DNA of 64,000 nucleotides, taken from positions 90,539,546 through 90,603,545 of the forward strand of contig OY757310.1 in assembly GCA_963583905.1 (NCBI GenBank), read 5' to 3'. Source of the stretch: Stenurella melanura. Taxonomy: Eukaryota; Arthropoda; Insecta; Coleoptera; Cerambycidae. The position numbers and the translations under genes were made by a program. Positions 28,468 through 39,540 of this stretch are shown here, in pieces. Under the pieces are notes generated by a model that saw nothing but the letters and a program-made list of their open reading frames with translations, ran no database searches and was not told the DNA's origin. Every line of letters begins with the position of its first letter. The stretch's first letter is position 1.

Positions 28468-28845
28468 TTAACTACTAATTGAGTTGTCTACAGTTTCTTC
28501 ATCAAATTGCTCGAGTTGGCATTTTAAAATTACTTTTTTAGGTAGATATTTTTCTATATCATATAAAAAACATTTTAAATCTATTTGTACCATTTGTTCG
28601 CAAAATTCTTCTAAATTTAAGAGACCACATGAAAATTTGCCACACAGGTTAACACCGGCATTATACCTTTCAGAATCTTCCTTAAGACGTTCAACTAGTT
28701 CAGGATCGAAGTTGACACTTAGATCATAGTTCATAGAATGTAGAGAATGCAAACTTAGGTCACTCAGTTTACAAGACAGTCTATCAATGGCCGAATTAAT
28801 ATCTTCCTCCTTTGTCCACCTTTGTGCCGAATATTGCATCCACAT
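28468..28845 (-). CDS. Unidentified 125-aa acidic protein with a 5' UTR intron
   Basis: The ATG at 28845 starts MWMQYSAQRW. The protein is helical with acidic patches; it has a Cys-bearing middle (VNLCGKFSCGLLNLEEFCEQM) and a C-terminal KCQLEQFDEE. A consensus donor (GTAAGT) and acceptor (ATTTCCAG) just upstream on the minus strand fit an intron at 28866-28925 in the leader; the spliced leader has an in-frame TAG, so the first coding ATG remains 28845. The function is unknown. The position near the right TIR is typical of early or regulatory genes. Confidence 0.68.
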   Translation of the reverse strand: MWMQYSAQRWTKEEDINSAIDRLSCKLSDLSLHSLHSMNYDLSVNFDPELVERLKEDSERYNAGVNLCGKFSCGLLNLEEFCEQMVQIDLKCFLYDIEKYLPKKVILKCQLEQFDEETVDNSISS

Positions 28846-28865
28846 ATTTGTTGGTTGTAGTAAAG

Positions 28866-28925
28866 CTGGAAATTACATAAATAAATTTAGAAATATATAT
28901 ATTTTTTAATTATAAAATTACTTAC
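28866..28925 (-). other. Probable 60-nt intron in the leader of the 28845 gene
   Basis: On the minus strand the sequence reads CCAT|GTAAGTAATTT...TTATGTAATTTCCAG|CTTTAC. Its size matches the 58-nt intron in the polymerase gene. No transcript is available to confirm it. Confidence 0.55.
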
Positions 28926-29137
28926 ATGGATGCTATTGATGGAAAGTAAATAAATTGAATCGAAGTACTTGTGGTACAAGTCTTTGATGACAAGACCCTA
29001 CTAGAACTAAGCCTGATTTGATGTGAGATAATGAGTAATCTAAAAAAGATTATATTTTGTAATATTTCTACCACAGCCATTCTTTTACTATATTCTATTT
29101 ACTAACTAGATAATGTTTTGAAACTTCGATAACATAT

Positions 29138-29494
29138 TTAAAAAATAAGTTCGAATTTTAGTAGTGTTCTCGATTTGGCACCGATATATATGGGAGAACT
29201 CTGACCTAAATAAATCAACGCGTATTTACCATCAACTGAATTTATTTCATCTATAATAGGTACACTTAAAAGTTCTACAATACGTTTAGGTAAAAATGAT
29301 TTGAAGGTATTATTTGAACCTTCATCAAACAAATGTACTAAAATCGATTTACCAAACCGTGTATTAACCACCATCATTTTCTTTATGACGTAAATCTTAT
29401 TTAAAGTTAATGATGAAATGGGTTTTTGTTCTAGAACCTCTACGTCTTCAATTATACGTTCATTAAGGGCTGATAAATTGATATTGGTATTCAT
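29138..29494 (-). CDS. OB-fold-like single-strand DNA-binding protein (putative)
   Basis: The product is 118 residues. After a short N-terminus comes PISSLTLNKIYVIKKMMVVNTRFGKSILVHL, a strand-turn-strand pattern with aromatic and basic residues like the first half of an OB fold, then FLPKRIVELL and the final LIYLGQSSPIYIG strands. This pattern is shared by small SSB-like proteins in insect mobile elements. A role in covering displaced single strands during protein-primed replication would fit. TATAAAAGAG about 150 bases upstream on the minus strand, with AGTGGGGTGAC just before it. Confidence 0.65.
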   Translation of the reverse strand: MNTNINLSALNERIIEDVEVLEQKPISSLTLNKIYVIKKMMVVNTRFGKSILVHLFDEGSNNTFKSFLPKRIVELLSVPIIDEINSVDGKYALIYLGQSSPIYIGAKSRTLLKFELIF

Positions 29495-29642
29495 ATTTGA
29501 ACGGTTATGTATAGTGAAAGAATGACAAATAATTATATTACAGAATTTAACTCACTTGGAATACTCAAGATCACAGCACTACTCACTTATTAACTGTAGC
29601 CGAATCAGACTAAGTATGATACTTGCCCTGATAGCCTATTCT

Positions 29643-29693
29643 CTTTTATAGAGAAGAGTTGTTACGTCACAAAACGGAAAGAGTCACCCCACT
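29643..29693 (-). promoter_or_regulatory. TATA box and AGTGGGGT motif for the 29494 gene
   Basis: Read on the minus strand: AGTGGGGTGACTC (29681-29693), then CTATAAAAGAG (about 29643-29652). The arrangement mirrors the upstream region of the 17637 gene. Confidence 0.55.
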
Positions 29694-29717
29694 TTACCGT
29701 TTATTTAAAGAACGAAT

Positions 29718-29965
29718 GTACTTTTCAAGGTCAAATGCAACTCGACTTCAAGGACACGCACCGGCTACGGCTCAAGGCCACGGAGCGGCCTCCACGTTCA
29801 CGGCCAAGGTCATGACGACTTTTCAAGGTCAAATGCAACCCGGCTTCAAGGGTACGCACCGGCTACGGCTCAAGGTCACGCCATAGCGGCATACACGTTC
29901 ACGGTCAAGGTCAAGGTCACAAAAAGTGGTGGGGGGAGACCCAACTTCGGCTAAAGTCCTCTACT
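29718..29965. repeat. Right TIR (248 bp, uninterrupted)
   Basis: Positions 29886-29965 match 8756-8835 perfectly and 29718-29883 match 10620-10785 with about two differences, both as reverse complements. It carries five exact TCAAGGTCA boxes (29725, 29823, 29870, 29905, 29911) and two close variants (TCAAGGCCA at 29772, CCAAGGTCA at 29804), within two diverged subunits of about 85 bp. Confidence 0.95.
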
Positions 29966-29971
29966 GTTGGG
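29966..29971. other. Right target-site duplication GTTGGG
   Basis: Identical to 8750-8755 and in the same orientation, directly after the TIR end CCTCTACT. Confidence 0.93.
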
Positions 29972-30123
29972 GGTCTACTTGACATACAGGACGTCCCAAA
30001 TGTTCTCCTAGATCTCTTTCTTACTTTTTGAAGAGTTTATTTTGCTTTAGCTCGGCAGATCGGTACACAAGGTGTCTCAAAGATTCTCTCGGGGCTCTTC
30101 CTTGCATTTCTACTATTAATAGC

Positions 30124-30540
30124 TATTTACCTGTAGAACGGTTAATAATTGGGAGCTTCTTACAGCGAACTAATGTATCTCTTGGCAAACAAATAAAATG
30201 AACGCACTGATGCGTAACGTTGAAGCGAAAATACAGGTTTCAGGGAAGCATGAAACCATATTTGGACGCAAGCGGGCGGGAGGGAATGCACACCGCTAGA
30301 TGCAGAAACAGCGGACTCAGAACGAGAATTAAAAGAAGCATGGAAACTTAAAAGAAGCATCTCACAAACATCTACACTTCCCATCTATATTCCTACGCCA
30401 TGCGTCATGTGGCATGTGGCTCTCACTGCTGGCAACAAGCATGCCCCATATCCAATCCGGTGGGATATAAAAATATCCAGATTGGATATCCCGGAAGTGG
30501 CAGCAATGCCTATCATACGCTGGCTAATCAATCAATCAAT
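30124..30540 (-). repeat. Dispersed repeat family B, inverted copy
   Basis: This is the reverse complement of about 54240-54740. Paired landmarks: ACCTGTAGAACGGTTAATAA (30130) with TTATTAACCGTTCCACAGGT; GGAAACTTAAAAGAAGCATCTCACAAAC with GTTTGTGAGATG.TTCTTTTAAGTTTCC; and TGGCTAATCAATCAATCAATC with GATTGATTGATTTGCCA at the far end. It has no coding capacity. Confidence 0.8.
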
Positions 30541-33500
30541 CAATCAAAAAGTTTTTCCATCTTATGATTGACCACAAACAAGCTATTGGTTTAATAACTT
30601 TTCATTTTCTTATTTTTTAAATTTGACGGGTCATAACTTTATTAATATTGATTACAAAACACTTCACTTTCATTGTTGATCTCGAAAAGATTACAACATT
30701 TGATCCAGTGGAACACGGCAACATGATATAAATAGCAATATTTTGTGGTTCATCTTTGAACGTCAAGGGGAACGTCAAGTTTATAAATTGAGTGTTAACA
30801 AAGAACATATATAACTCTTTAATCTATGCAAAGAACTGACCAAACGCAAATACAAAATTTACCTGTACTGAATAATTTTGATTTATTACCAGGGAGGTGC
30901 TCATCGGATTTCAGGTGGTACTAATACATACATAATTTATAAAAGCATGCAAAATAATTCCGCACAGGTAATGTTGGAATTTCTTCAGGGGGTGTTCAAA
31001 CATTCCCAGGGGGAGACCGGCACCCCCCTAGATACAGGCCTGGCCTTGGACCGTACAACCAAAGGTTACTAAAAGTTTGACAAACTATAAAGTTTAAGTA
31101 AAAACGTCAGTTTAACAACAGCATATGAAAAAAGGCCACTATTTTATAACATTAGTCTAAAAAGTAAACTGCTTGAATTTGGTTGGTTTATTGCCATATT
31201 TTTTTAACATAATAATGTGAAAAAAATATATTTGTTTTAAACTGTTGATACCTATCATCACAGATCTATATTACAAAATGCAAGATTTCGTTAAACAAGT
31301 TAAACTAATTATTTCATATGAAAAACATCATAAGTCAATCACGGGATTAAAAATTTTCAAAAATATTATTTTGCCAAAGGGCGTTAAAATCAGACTTTGA
31401 CTGAGCTTAAAACGACCCTGTTTATGGTATCATATTACCCATCGTCTAAAAACAGTTTAATGACCCGATGTTCTTTCTAAATTTGACAAATAAAAACAAT
31501 ACATTTTCAAACTGATTTGAAATTATTTATGTAAACAGTTTACAATCAATTCATCAATATTTACAGTACGATACCGGAAATCACTATCAAATGTTGTTTT
31601 CGATTTCTTATTTTGTCTTGTTTTGCACTACCTTAGTCAGTCAAATTGTGATATTGTTTTGTTGTTTGGTACTTGGGTTGGTAGTAAAATGACCATCACA
31701 AATGGACCTAGTTATTGCTCTCGTTAAAACGCATAAGGAATGGGTTCATTACTTCTAAATGGTAATTTAATATAAAAAAATGTTATAAAGGGAATAAAGA
31801 ATATGATGGATGCAAATTTCTCTTTACTTAGTAGAAGAATGAAAAATGAACCAGACATTATTTATGAGACATTGGAAGATATTAAGGACGGTTGTCCATA
31901 ATATATAAAATTTTCCCTAAAAATCACGAAATATTTAATTATGGCATAGAACCATGCCTAATACTTTTTTCTACCCTTATTTCAATGAGACATTTTTTAG
32001 GCCGCGGCCGTGCGGAATATTTTCCATTTCCAAAAAATTGTCCCTTATAAACGATGTGCCGTGGCTGTTTGATATTTGAAATTTTGTGCCCTCTTTCACC
32101 AATTTAAAAAAAAAAAAAATTATGATGCATTAGTTAAATGAAAATCACAATTCGATTTTACATAGGTGACAAAAAAGGTTTTCGTATTATGACGTTCAAT
32201 TTCAATTATGTAAATCTATTTAAAAACTCGGTTTCGATTTGGTTTCTTTCCGATGTTGTTGCCAATTGTAACTATAATCCAGTCATTCATCTAGAATGTA
32301 TGCGATTGTCTGTATTGTTGTAGATATATCTCTGTTTAGTTAGTATAAATAGTATTTGGAAAATTTCATCAAGAGAGGGTGCTAGATAAATATTTTACAG
32401 CACGTGGAATAGACGAAAAATCTGTAAATAACTCGATTGATTCTATGAAAAAACGCGCCTATATACTTGATCGTACATAAACTCGAAGAAACCTAACGAT
32501 TAACAATAAAAATAATGTGTTGAAAGATTGAATGACTGGGAATTCTCTAGTATTTATAATAAATAACTAAATAGACATTTACAAAAATATAGGCAAGTAA
32601 GCCTATTTTGGAGAATGTGGACACCACTAACTTCGACTTTACTAAGATAAGATTCTAAAAGATTTTTCAAATAATACCTTGATTGCAACAAGCGACGATG
32701 AGTGCATACAGCTACTAGGCAACCTGCAAACAATAAGCTCTGATTACAGCTTAAGTGTAAATTAAAAATAGGAGGTAGAATTAATTTGTTCTCCTAGGGT
32801 GTGAGGAACGAAAGAACAAAAGGGAGACGCTATACTCTGCTAAAAAGAGTCCTGATTTTAAGAACAATAGGACTATAATAATAATCCCTACATGAAATTC
32901 CACTGGACGAAACGAAGTAAAATATTTTCGGAAAAAAATTCAACAAATTAAGAAAAAATCTAAAAACATTTACACAAAACTTCCTCTCTACTTCGCACTA
33001 CTTATTTATTATTTTTTCTTGTGGAAGACCATCCTGCGTTATTTTTTTCACTAAAAATGTATCGGAATCTTTTCCTTATTGGCAACAGTATCACCACATA
33101 TCAAATATTTTTCCTCAGTCGTCTCTTAATTCATTTTATTTTATTTTTCACTAAAAGCCTTCTTTGGTAATTCTGTTCTACATGTAAAATAATATCGTCA
33201 TCTATCTCATCGTTTCTTTAATTTTTTTTAGGCTATCCTGTATATTCTTCACTAAAAGTATATTCCTTGAAAACGGCGTCAACTACCTGCCAAATTTTAC
33301 TTTTCTCCCGCAAAGAGTTTTGGTTATAGCTAGGACAGAGGACAGCCAAACAGATTGACGAAATTGCAAGGTCGCAATTTTCGTAATCTACATGATTTGA
33401 AATGTGAAAATCCGAGAAAATCTCAGGTGGAGATTTTAGTAAGTATACAATACTTACTTCCCTTAGCAGAAAGCGAGGAAGTAAAAATTCTAAAAAGCTA

Positions 33501-33734
33501 CACCTTTCGGGGCAAAGCGGCAAAATGATATTACCTTACTACAATCGAGTATTTCAAAGTCGGCATAATCAAACTTAATCTCGAAACAGGAAATATTTGC
33601 GGAGATTTCAAATTGCTAGTAATTGATTGATATCCCTTTGTCGTTTTATACTGAAAGGTATACGGTCTTTAGAAAGCTTCATTTCATATAATAACGTTCA
33701 AATATTTCTTGAAGATAGTCAATTACACAGCCCC
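30541..33734. other. AT-rich non-coding stretch
   Basis: No gene or clear repeat border was found on either strand. Short ORFs are not protein-like. Confidence 0.5.
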
Positions 33735-34049
33735 ACAAAAAAAAGTTCCGTACGTGAGTACATAGATCTTGCGTATTTTTATGCTGAATACGAATCCGCA
33801 GCACAAAAACCGATTTACCAGGGAATTTTTTAATAAAACGCAAAAACATCCCCGAAAATAGTGGGAAATAGTGAGGATAAGGTACAAATCCACAGGCGAT
33901 GTCATTGCGTTAGTAAAAAAAATATCTGGTAAATCGAATTTTGGGCTGCGGATTCGGATTTAGCATAAAAAAATACACAAAATCTATGTATTCATGTCTC
34001 TGGTACATAACTTTTTTTTAAACCCCTCGTCGGGGTGGCTATGGATTTA

Positions 34050-35875
34050 ATTTTGCATACCGGGTGGCCACGAGTCAATGTACGCCCCCAATGTTTTGGT
34101 TGTTTTTGTATTTAAAAATTTGGTTTTTTGTACAAATAAATTAGAAAATAATAGGCTACTTTTAGACTAACAGGAATGAAAATATCACTTCCGGTTGAAC
34201 CGGAAATGACATCAACTTTTTTTCTTAAATGGAATGACTATATTTTTTTGATGCTTTCTCATTAAGCATAAATTTCTAAGTGCAACAGTTTTTCAGATGT
34301 AAAAAATTCCAAAAAATAAGTGGGATACGAACAATTTCTTAATTTTTTCAAAATGGCCGCGTCAGATGAATGCAATGTAAGAAAATTACTAAGTAGGCTA
34401 TGGAAATTATTAGTAAGGTTGTAGACTTGTCTGTAAAGCAGAAAATAGTTGTTTGAATTATTGATAGGTACAGTATTTTTAGTTTTTTTTTTCCATGGAC
34501 CATGGGTCCCCATCGAACGACCTGGAAATAATTGATTTAAGTAATCCCTAACGATAATAGCATTGTGTGGTCCAGCCCCGTCTTGTTGGAAGTAAACATC
34601 GTCAATATTGGTATTGGGAATTTGATTAATCTGTGGAACTATTATATTTTGGAGAAATTCTAGATATCTTGGTCCAGTTAGAGTTTCGTTAAAAATTACT
34701 GGACCTATGATATGGTCGCCCAGTACGCCTAACCAAATATTGAAGCCAAACTGCTCCTGAAATGTTTTTGATAAAATTCTCATTTCTTAATTGGCGTAAC
34801 TGTAACCAATTACAAAAGGTTATTCTTCGTTGATAATCATTCTCATACAAAAATTGATGCAATTGATATTTATAAGAACGATAGCCGTGTTTCTTTAAAA
34901 TTTTTCCGTTTCTTCATCCACAATAAATCTTTCTTCAATTTCTACATTAGGTTCAGTTCTAAATTGTTGCCCCAAACGGGTGAAACAGTTTCTCGGAGGT
35001 TGTCTTCTTTCTGGATATCTCCGTCCATACAGACTTTGTGCTCTAGTTGCATTACGTCGAGTCTCTCCATAAATAATGATCGTGTCAACTTTTTCATCTC
35101 TTGAATAATTTTCAGCCATTTTATATTAATTTTCTTGTTTATAACAACTTTAATACACTTGCTTCAGAAAATTTGTGAGTAAGTCAAGACTAATTCATTG
35201 TTGCGGATGTCTGTCATTTTCATGGCTATCTGCAATTTTGGATTTAAATTGATTTTTTGGAGCTTACTTTTTAAAAATACTTCTATTATTACGAAGGATA
35301 TCGTTAAGAAATGATTAATGGCGAAAAAATTATAGTTTATGAATCATTATTTCTGATTAATAAAAAAAACAGCACAGTTCCATTAAAAAAAATTTCATAG
35401 GACCCCTACGGAAATGAAAATAAAATTCCGTTTTATTGAAAAAAAACTGAAAATACTCGTACCTATCAGCAATTCAAACAACTATTTTCTGCTTTACAGA
35501 CAAGTCTACAACCTAATAATTTCCATAGCCTACTTAGTAATTTTCTTACATCGCATTCATCTGACGCGGCCATTTTGAAAAAATTAAAAAATTGTTCGTA
35601 TCTCACTTATTTTTTGGAATTTTTTACATCGGAAAAAACTGTTGCACTTAGAAATTTATGCTTAACGAGAAACCATTAAAAATATAGTCATTCCATTTAA
35701 TAAAAAAAAGTTCATGTCACTTCCGGTTCAACCGGAAGTGATATTTTCATTCCTGTTATTCTAAAAGTAGCTTATTATTGTCTAATTTATTTGCACAAAA
35801 AACCAAATTTTTAAATACAAAAACAACCAAAATATTGGGGGCGTACAATGACTCGTGGACCCGGTATACTTCTTT
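34050..35875 (-). mobile_element. Tc1/mariner-superfamily-like element with TIRs of about 430 bp
   Basis: 34052-34488 is the inverted copy of about 35445-35872, with CACTTCCGGTT-AACCGGAA boxes near both ends and GACTCGTGG/CCACGAGTC at the borders. Inside is a broken minus-strand transposase. Long TIRs around a single decayed gene indicate a defective former autonomous transposon. Confidence 0.8.
34262..35119 (-). pseudogene. Broken DDE transposase with DUF4817-type helix-turn-helix
   Basis: The start at 35119 encodes a helix-turn-helix of the DUF4817 type (YSRDEKVDTIIIYGETRRNA..LYGRRYPERR). A stop then occurs at 34895, the reading continues in another frame (HGYRSYKYQLHQ-like), and returns to the first frame by 34783 with FGFNIWLGVLGDHIIGPVIF and the catalytic FQQDGAGPHNA. 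Sequence for the first catalytic Asp region appears to be deleted near 34770, and the end beyond the GPW block is replaced by TIR sequence. It is not functional. Confidence 0.82.
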
Positions 35876-36224
35876 CTAATGCTCAAAATGTTATTTTAAA
35901 ATGATTTCTCAAAATATTTACAGACTGTTACATTTCATTATAACGCTTTACCTTATCCTCACTATTTCACCCTATTTTAGGGGATGCTTTTGCGTTTTAG
36001 TAAAAAATCCCTGGTAAATCAGTTTTAGGGCTGCGGATTCGGATTTGTAGAATTGGTAGAAGTAAACTACACAAAGGTGTTAAATACTCAATTGGAACAA
36101 GTGGTGTCCGGGATAATAAAATTCTTCTTTACGTCGAATCTGAACATTATTTTTTGTTGTGTCATATAATTGAAAAAATAGTAAGCGGGGGGAGGAGGAG
36201 CGGAGTAGGGTAGACTTCCCCCAA

Positions 36225-36440
36225 AACTGTAATTTTTGGTTAATTCGTCCAAGCTGATATTTTGACATATCTTCAAAAACCGTTCCAGAGAAAACGTGAA
36301 CACAAAAAAAGTTAGAAACAGACAGACAGAAATTTTTTCGCTCAAATTTAAAATCTCGACGTTTCACTCTAAACCCATTTCAAGAAAGAAAATGTTTGAA
36401 ATTTTTTTTACGATTACTATACTTCCAGTCCACTATGTGG
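36225..36440 (+). repeat. Dispersed repeat family C, copy 1
   Basis: AACCGTTCCAGAGAAAACGTG, an AGACAGACAGA tract, TTTTTTCGCTCAAATTTAAAATCTCGAC and the terminal CTTCCA.TCCACTA.GTGGA block are shared with 47060-47270 in the same orientation. Diverged pieces with the same end are near 39300 and 46230. Confidence 0.7.
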
Positions 36441-36589
36441 ATGTGGAAGGAAAATAAGCGGTGTAGTCTAGGAAATGGCGTGCAAAATCGACAACGAAAA
36501 GTTACCGTCTACCACTCAGTGATCGAAGAGATCATATAACTACGATTTTTTTTTTCTCTGAAAATTGAAGGGGGGACATTTTTTTTAAA

Positions 36590-36790
36590 ACGATTGATTT
36601 ATCGATATCTGTTCGTATAGGTAGTTAGTATATGTACTTCGCATACCCCAATTAAATTGGTAAACGAATTTTAAAGATTTTTTTTTTAATTCGCTCTACC
36701 GCGCACCGAGCGGATTTTCGTTTGCCAATTTAATCGGAGTATGCGAAGAACATATACGATACTTCTTCCCCCTCTCCCGTTATTCATTTA
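36590..36790. mobile_element. Fold-back MITE (about 200 bp)
   Basis: The arm ATATGTACTTCGCATACCCCAATTAAATTGG..AACGAA pairs with TTCGTTTGCCAATTTAATCGGAGTATGCGAAGAACATAT. One arm of the same family recurs at about 42355-42430 (CATAGGTAGTTAATACATTTACTTCACATACCCCAATTACGC). Confidence 0.75.
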
Positions 36791-39540
36791 TTGATCATAA
36801 ATATATAACTAATGTAGACCTTATTGGCAGGTGCAGATTCTGGAAATTAACATTATTTAAATTGCAAACTTGTAGGTTTAACGAATTGGTAAATACTCCT
36901 ACCTCAGAAACAAAAAACGATATAATGATACAACATATTATTATAACTAACCACCTAAATTAGTGGTTAGTTATAAAGAAAGATGTATATAAAATTGCGC
37001 TGTATTATAACATATTAAAATATTAAAGTCAGAGACGGACTATTAAGAGGCGACACCTCGGGCGTCTTCTCTAGAAATATCTCATACGTCTTGTCCTCCT
37101 ATGTAGACGAATTTATTGAATCATATTTCTTCAAATTTTCACGTTTCACACCATGTAGATTACGAAAATGAAGGTCTTTAATTCCGTCAGTCCGTCTATA
37201 TGTTGACGCTATATTTAAAATACTATTTGACAGTCAAATTTGGTAGGTAGGTGATGCTACGTCGAAACGGCCACTTGGTTAACGGGAGCTCTTGTGCTAG
37301 TCGTGTCGGGCCCGCCTTGCACTGATGAGCGCCAGGAAGCGCGAAACTGCAGTATGCAAGTTCGCCTGAGACGGTTGGCACGAGAGTGTCCTTTAATTAG
37401 GAATCAATCTTTCGGCTGGTGCTTGTTTCAATCAAAACCAAGCGTTTTGTTGTAGAATGTGATTTATATACTTGACGCGGCCAGGCTCGCAATTATTTGC
37501 AGTTTGGTTTTAGTATCCTTATGAAAATAAGGATTCACAGAGGTGATTGACAGAAATATTGTATTTTAATATAAAAGACAATAGTGTCATGTGCTAAGAG
37601 AAGTTTCCTCTTCTAAAGATCGTGTTAATAAGAAGAAATTTACGCTAATAACATTTCATAGGTAAATGTAAACAACAAACAGAGCTGAATTAAAGAAAAT
37701 AATCTTATTAAATGATAGAATTGTATTATGTTTTAGAGGTCAATAAAGTCCGGATCTGACAATACTACCATGTTGTTCATACTTTTAGCCACATCTACCA
37801 GTGCCGTTTCTGCATAGAAAATTTGTACTACATGACGTCTCCTTACCTTCTAACTGGATGGTCCTGATGGGGAAATAGCTAATGCTAAACTTCGCCCGGG
37901 TGTTAGATACGACAAAAAACAAATTTAAACCATACCTGATCGAGTCTCCGGTAGGCAACATATTATTTTTAGCTCCGACCCATCCAGTCTCTCAATTCCA
38001 GGGCGCTCTGTGTCGTGGATGTCTGTATTGCTCCGGGCATGAGTTTCAGAAAAACTATTTTATATGTAACTTTGAATCAAAGATTTTTTAATTAAATTGC
38101 CCTACAACATGCTCTTTTATAATAAATACTTAATCTTAAACTCCTTAAAGAAAGTGAATTTGAAACATTTTCCATACGCATACGTCACGGAATCATTTGA
38201 GCATATTCGTATTCGACACAACTTTCAACACACTGCACTAGTACCAAGTGTCAAATACAATGCCACTATACGCAAATATTTATTAAGGTAGACATCGCTT
38301 AACATTCTCTAACCTAAAATTAACTTTGCAAATATTTTTGTTGATATTAACATCCAAGTAAATATATTTAACCTTGATTTTTGTTATAGTTTCATGTAAT
38401 AATTATCAATATTGTCAGATAAACAATATGCACTTAAATAGTAATAAATACATATTTACACGCTACAGAGGTTACTAAAATAAAAATTTTAATTGTTTAA
38501 ATAGCAGATGTGAAATATTTTACCATACGAACTAAATCGTTCTAGTTTTGTATTTTGTAAAGTCAAAAATTTTCTTTTTTTCAAATTAAGAATTATTACA
38601 CATTGTGTTAGTCGTTAATTAAAAATCAAATAAGCAGGTGCCTATAAAATCTTTGTTTTGGAGGCACGGGAAGTTGAAATGTCCGAAAAAATAATGAACA
38701 CTGTACAATTAACCAGTGGCGACATGGGTAATCAATTCCATAAAAGTAGTATCACCCTGTAGAACATTAAATGCGACCACGCTTTCGAATAAGTAATGTT
38801 ATATATTGGTAGAAAAATTGTATCCCCAATTTGTCATCTGTCAATTTTACGTCATTTTTTTACAGTTTATTCCACCGTCGAAAGTCGATTTCGCGCAATT
38901 CAGTTTATAAAGAAAAGTCTTGTAACATTTAAATAAAACATCTTACGAAAATATTCAGAAAAGTGATAATAAGTAATTTAGCCGCATTGTATTATTACAT
39001 GTTACATTATTAATTGTATACTAATAAAGGAAGTATTTGCTATTTGGAACAGAGATAATAAGAATATGTAAGAGGAAATTTTCCTACTGGAATTTTCATC
39101 AAAAAGTTAATCACTATTTCCTTTTCTAGGTCTTAAATATAGTAGTGATTTTTGTTACAGGGTGGTCAATAATACAGAAAATGTAAACATTGACCAGGTG
39201 TAAGTATCTTTCTATTCGCAGATTGAAAACCGTTGCCTAAGAAATCACGGCTTTCACATTCTGATTTTCCACTCAAGTCTCTTTAAACAAAAACATTTTG
39301 ATACTATATTTGCACTCCACTATGTGGAAACACTTCCTCACAGAGCTTAATATTATATTTGAAATGATCTGCCCCAAAAACCCACAAAACCATACGCCAT
39401 TTCAATACCTTTTCGACCGACAGACTGACCAACGATTAATGGGGATGATGTAGTGTAGTATTGGAGCCTATATATACTGTAATACTAGTTAGTAAATAGA
39501 TAGGTGAAGATGTGTTGTTTTTATCAGTCAATGTTAAATA
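36791..39540. other. Non-coding stretch with a small hairpin and a GC-richer patch
   Basis: TTATAACTAACCAC..GTGGTTAGTTATAA forms a hairpin at about 36944-36978. Positions 37255-37400 are GC-rich compared with the surroundings, but I see no frame or RNA gene I can name. Confidence 0.45.

Larger units (their letters stand above)
8756..29965 (+). mobile_element. Polinton/Maverick (adintovirus-like) element, 21,210 bp
   Basis: The element starts AGTAGAGG and ends CCTCTACT, as Polintons do (AG...CT), and is flanked by a perfect GTTGGG duplication. Between the TIRs lie all the hallmark genes: family B polymerase, chromodomain integrase, packaging ATPase, adenain-like protease, and major and minor capsid proteins. 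The reading frames are open apart from the protease start and two apparent short introns. Families of this kind are thought to be integrating viruses as well as transposons. About fifteen genes are present. Two insertions are visible: a 1.8-kb block splitting the left TIR (8836-10619) and a MITE at about 15218-15335. Confidence 0.95.
33735..36070. mobile_element. Outer fold-back element split by a Tc1/mariner-like insertion
   Basis: TACGAATCCGCAGCACAAAAACCGATTTACCAGGGAATTTTTT and the following AAAACGCAAAAACATCCCC..GTGAGGATAAGG (33790-33880) recur as reverse complement at 35955-36055, and again in part at 33910-33990. The Tc1/mariner-like element at 34050-35875 lies between, so it is nested in this older palindrome. 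Confidence 0.65.

Noticed and set aside
37255..37400. GC-rich patch as a possible structured RNA or exon
   Set aside because: No open frame longer than background, no RNA family I can recognise, and no splice sites that define an exon.
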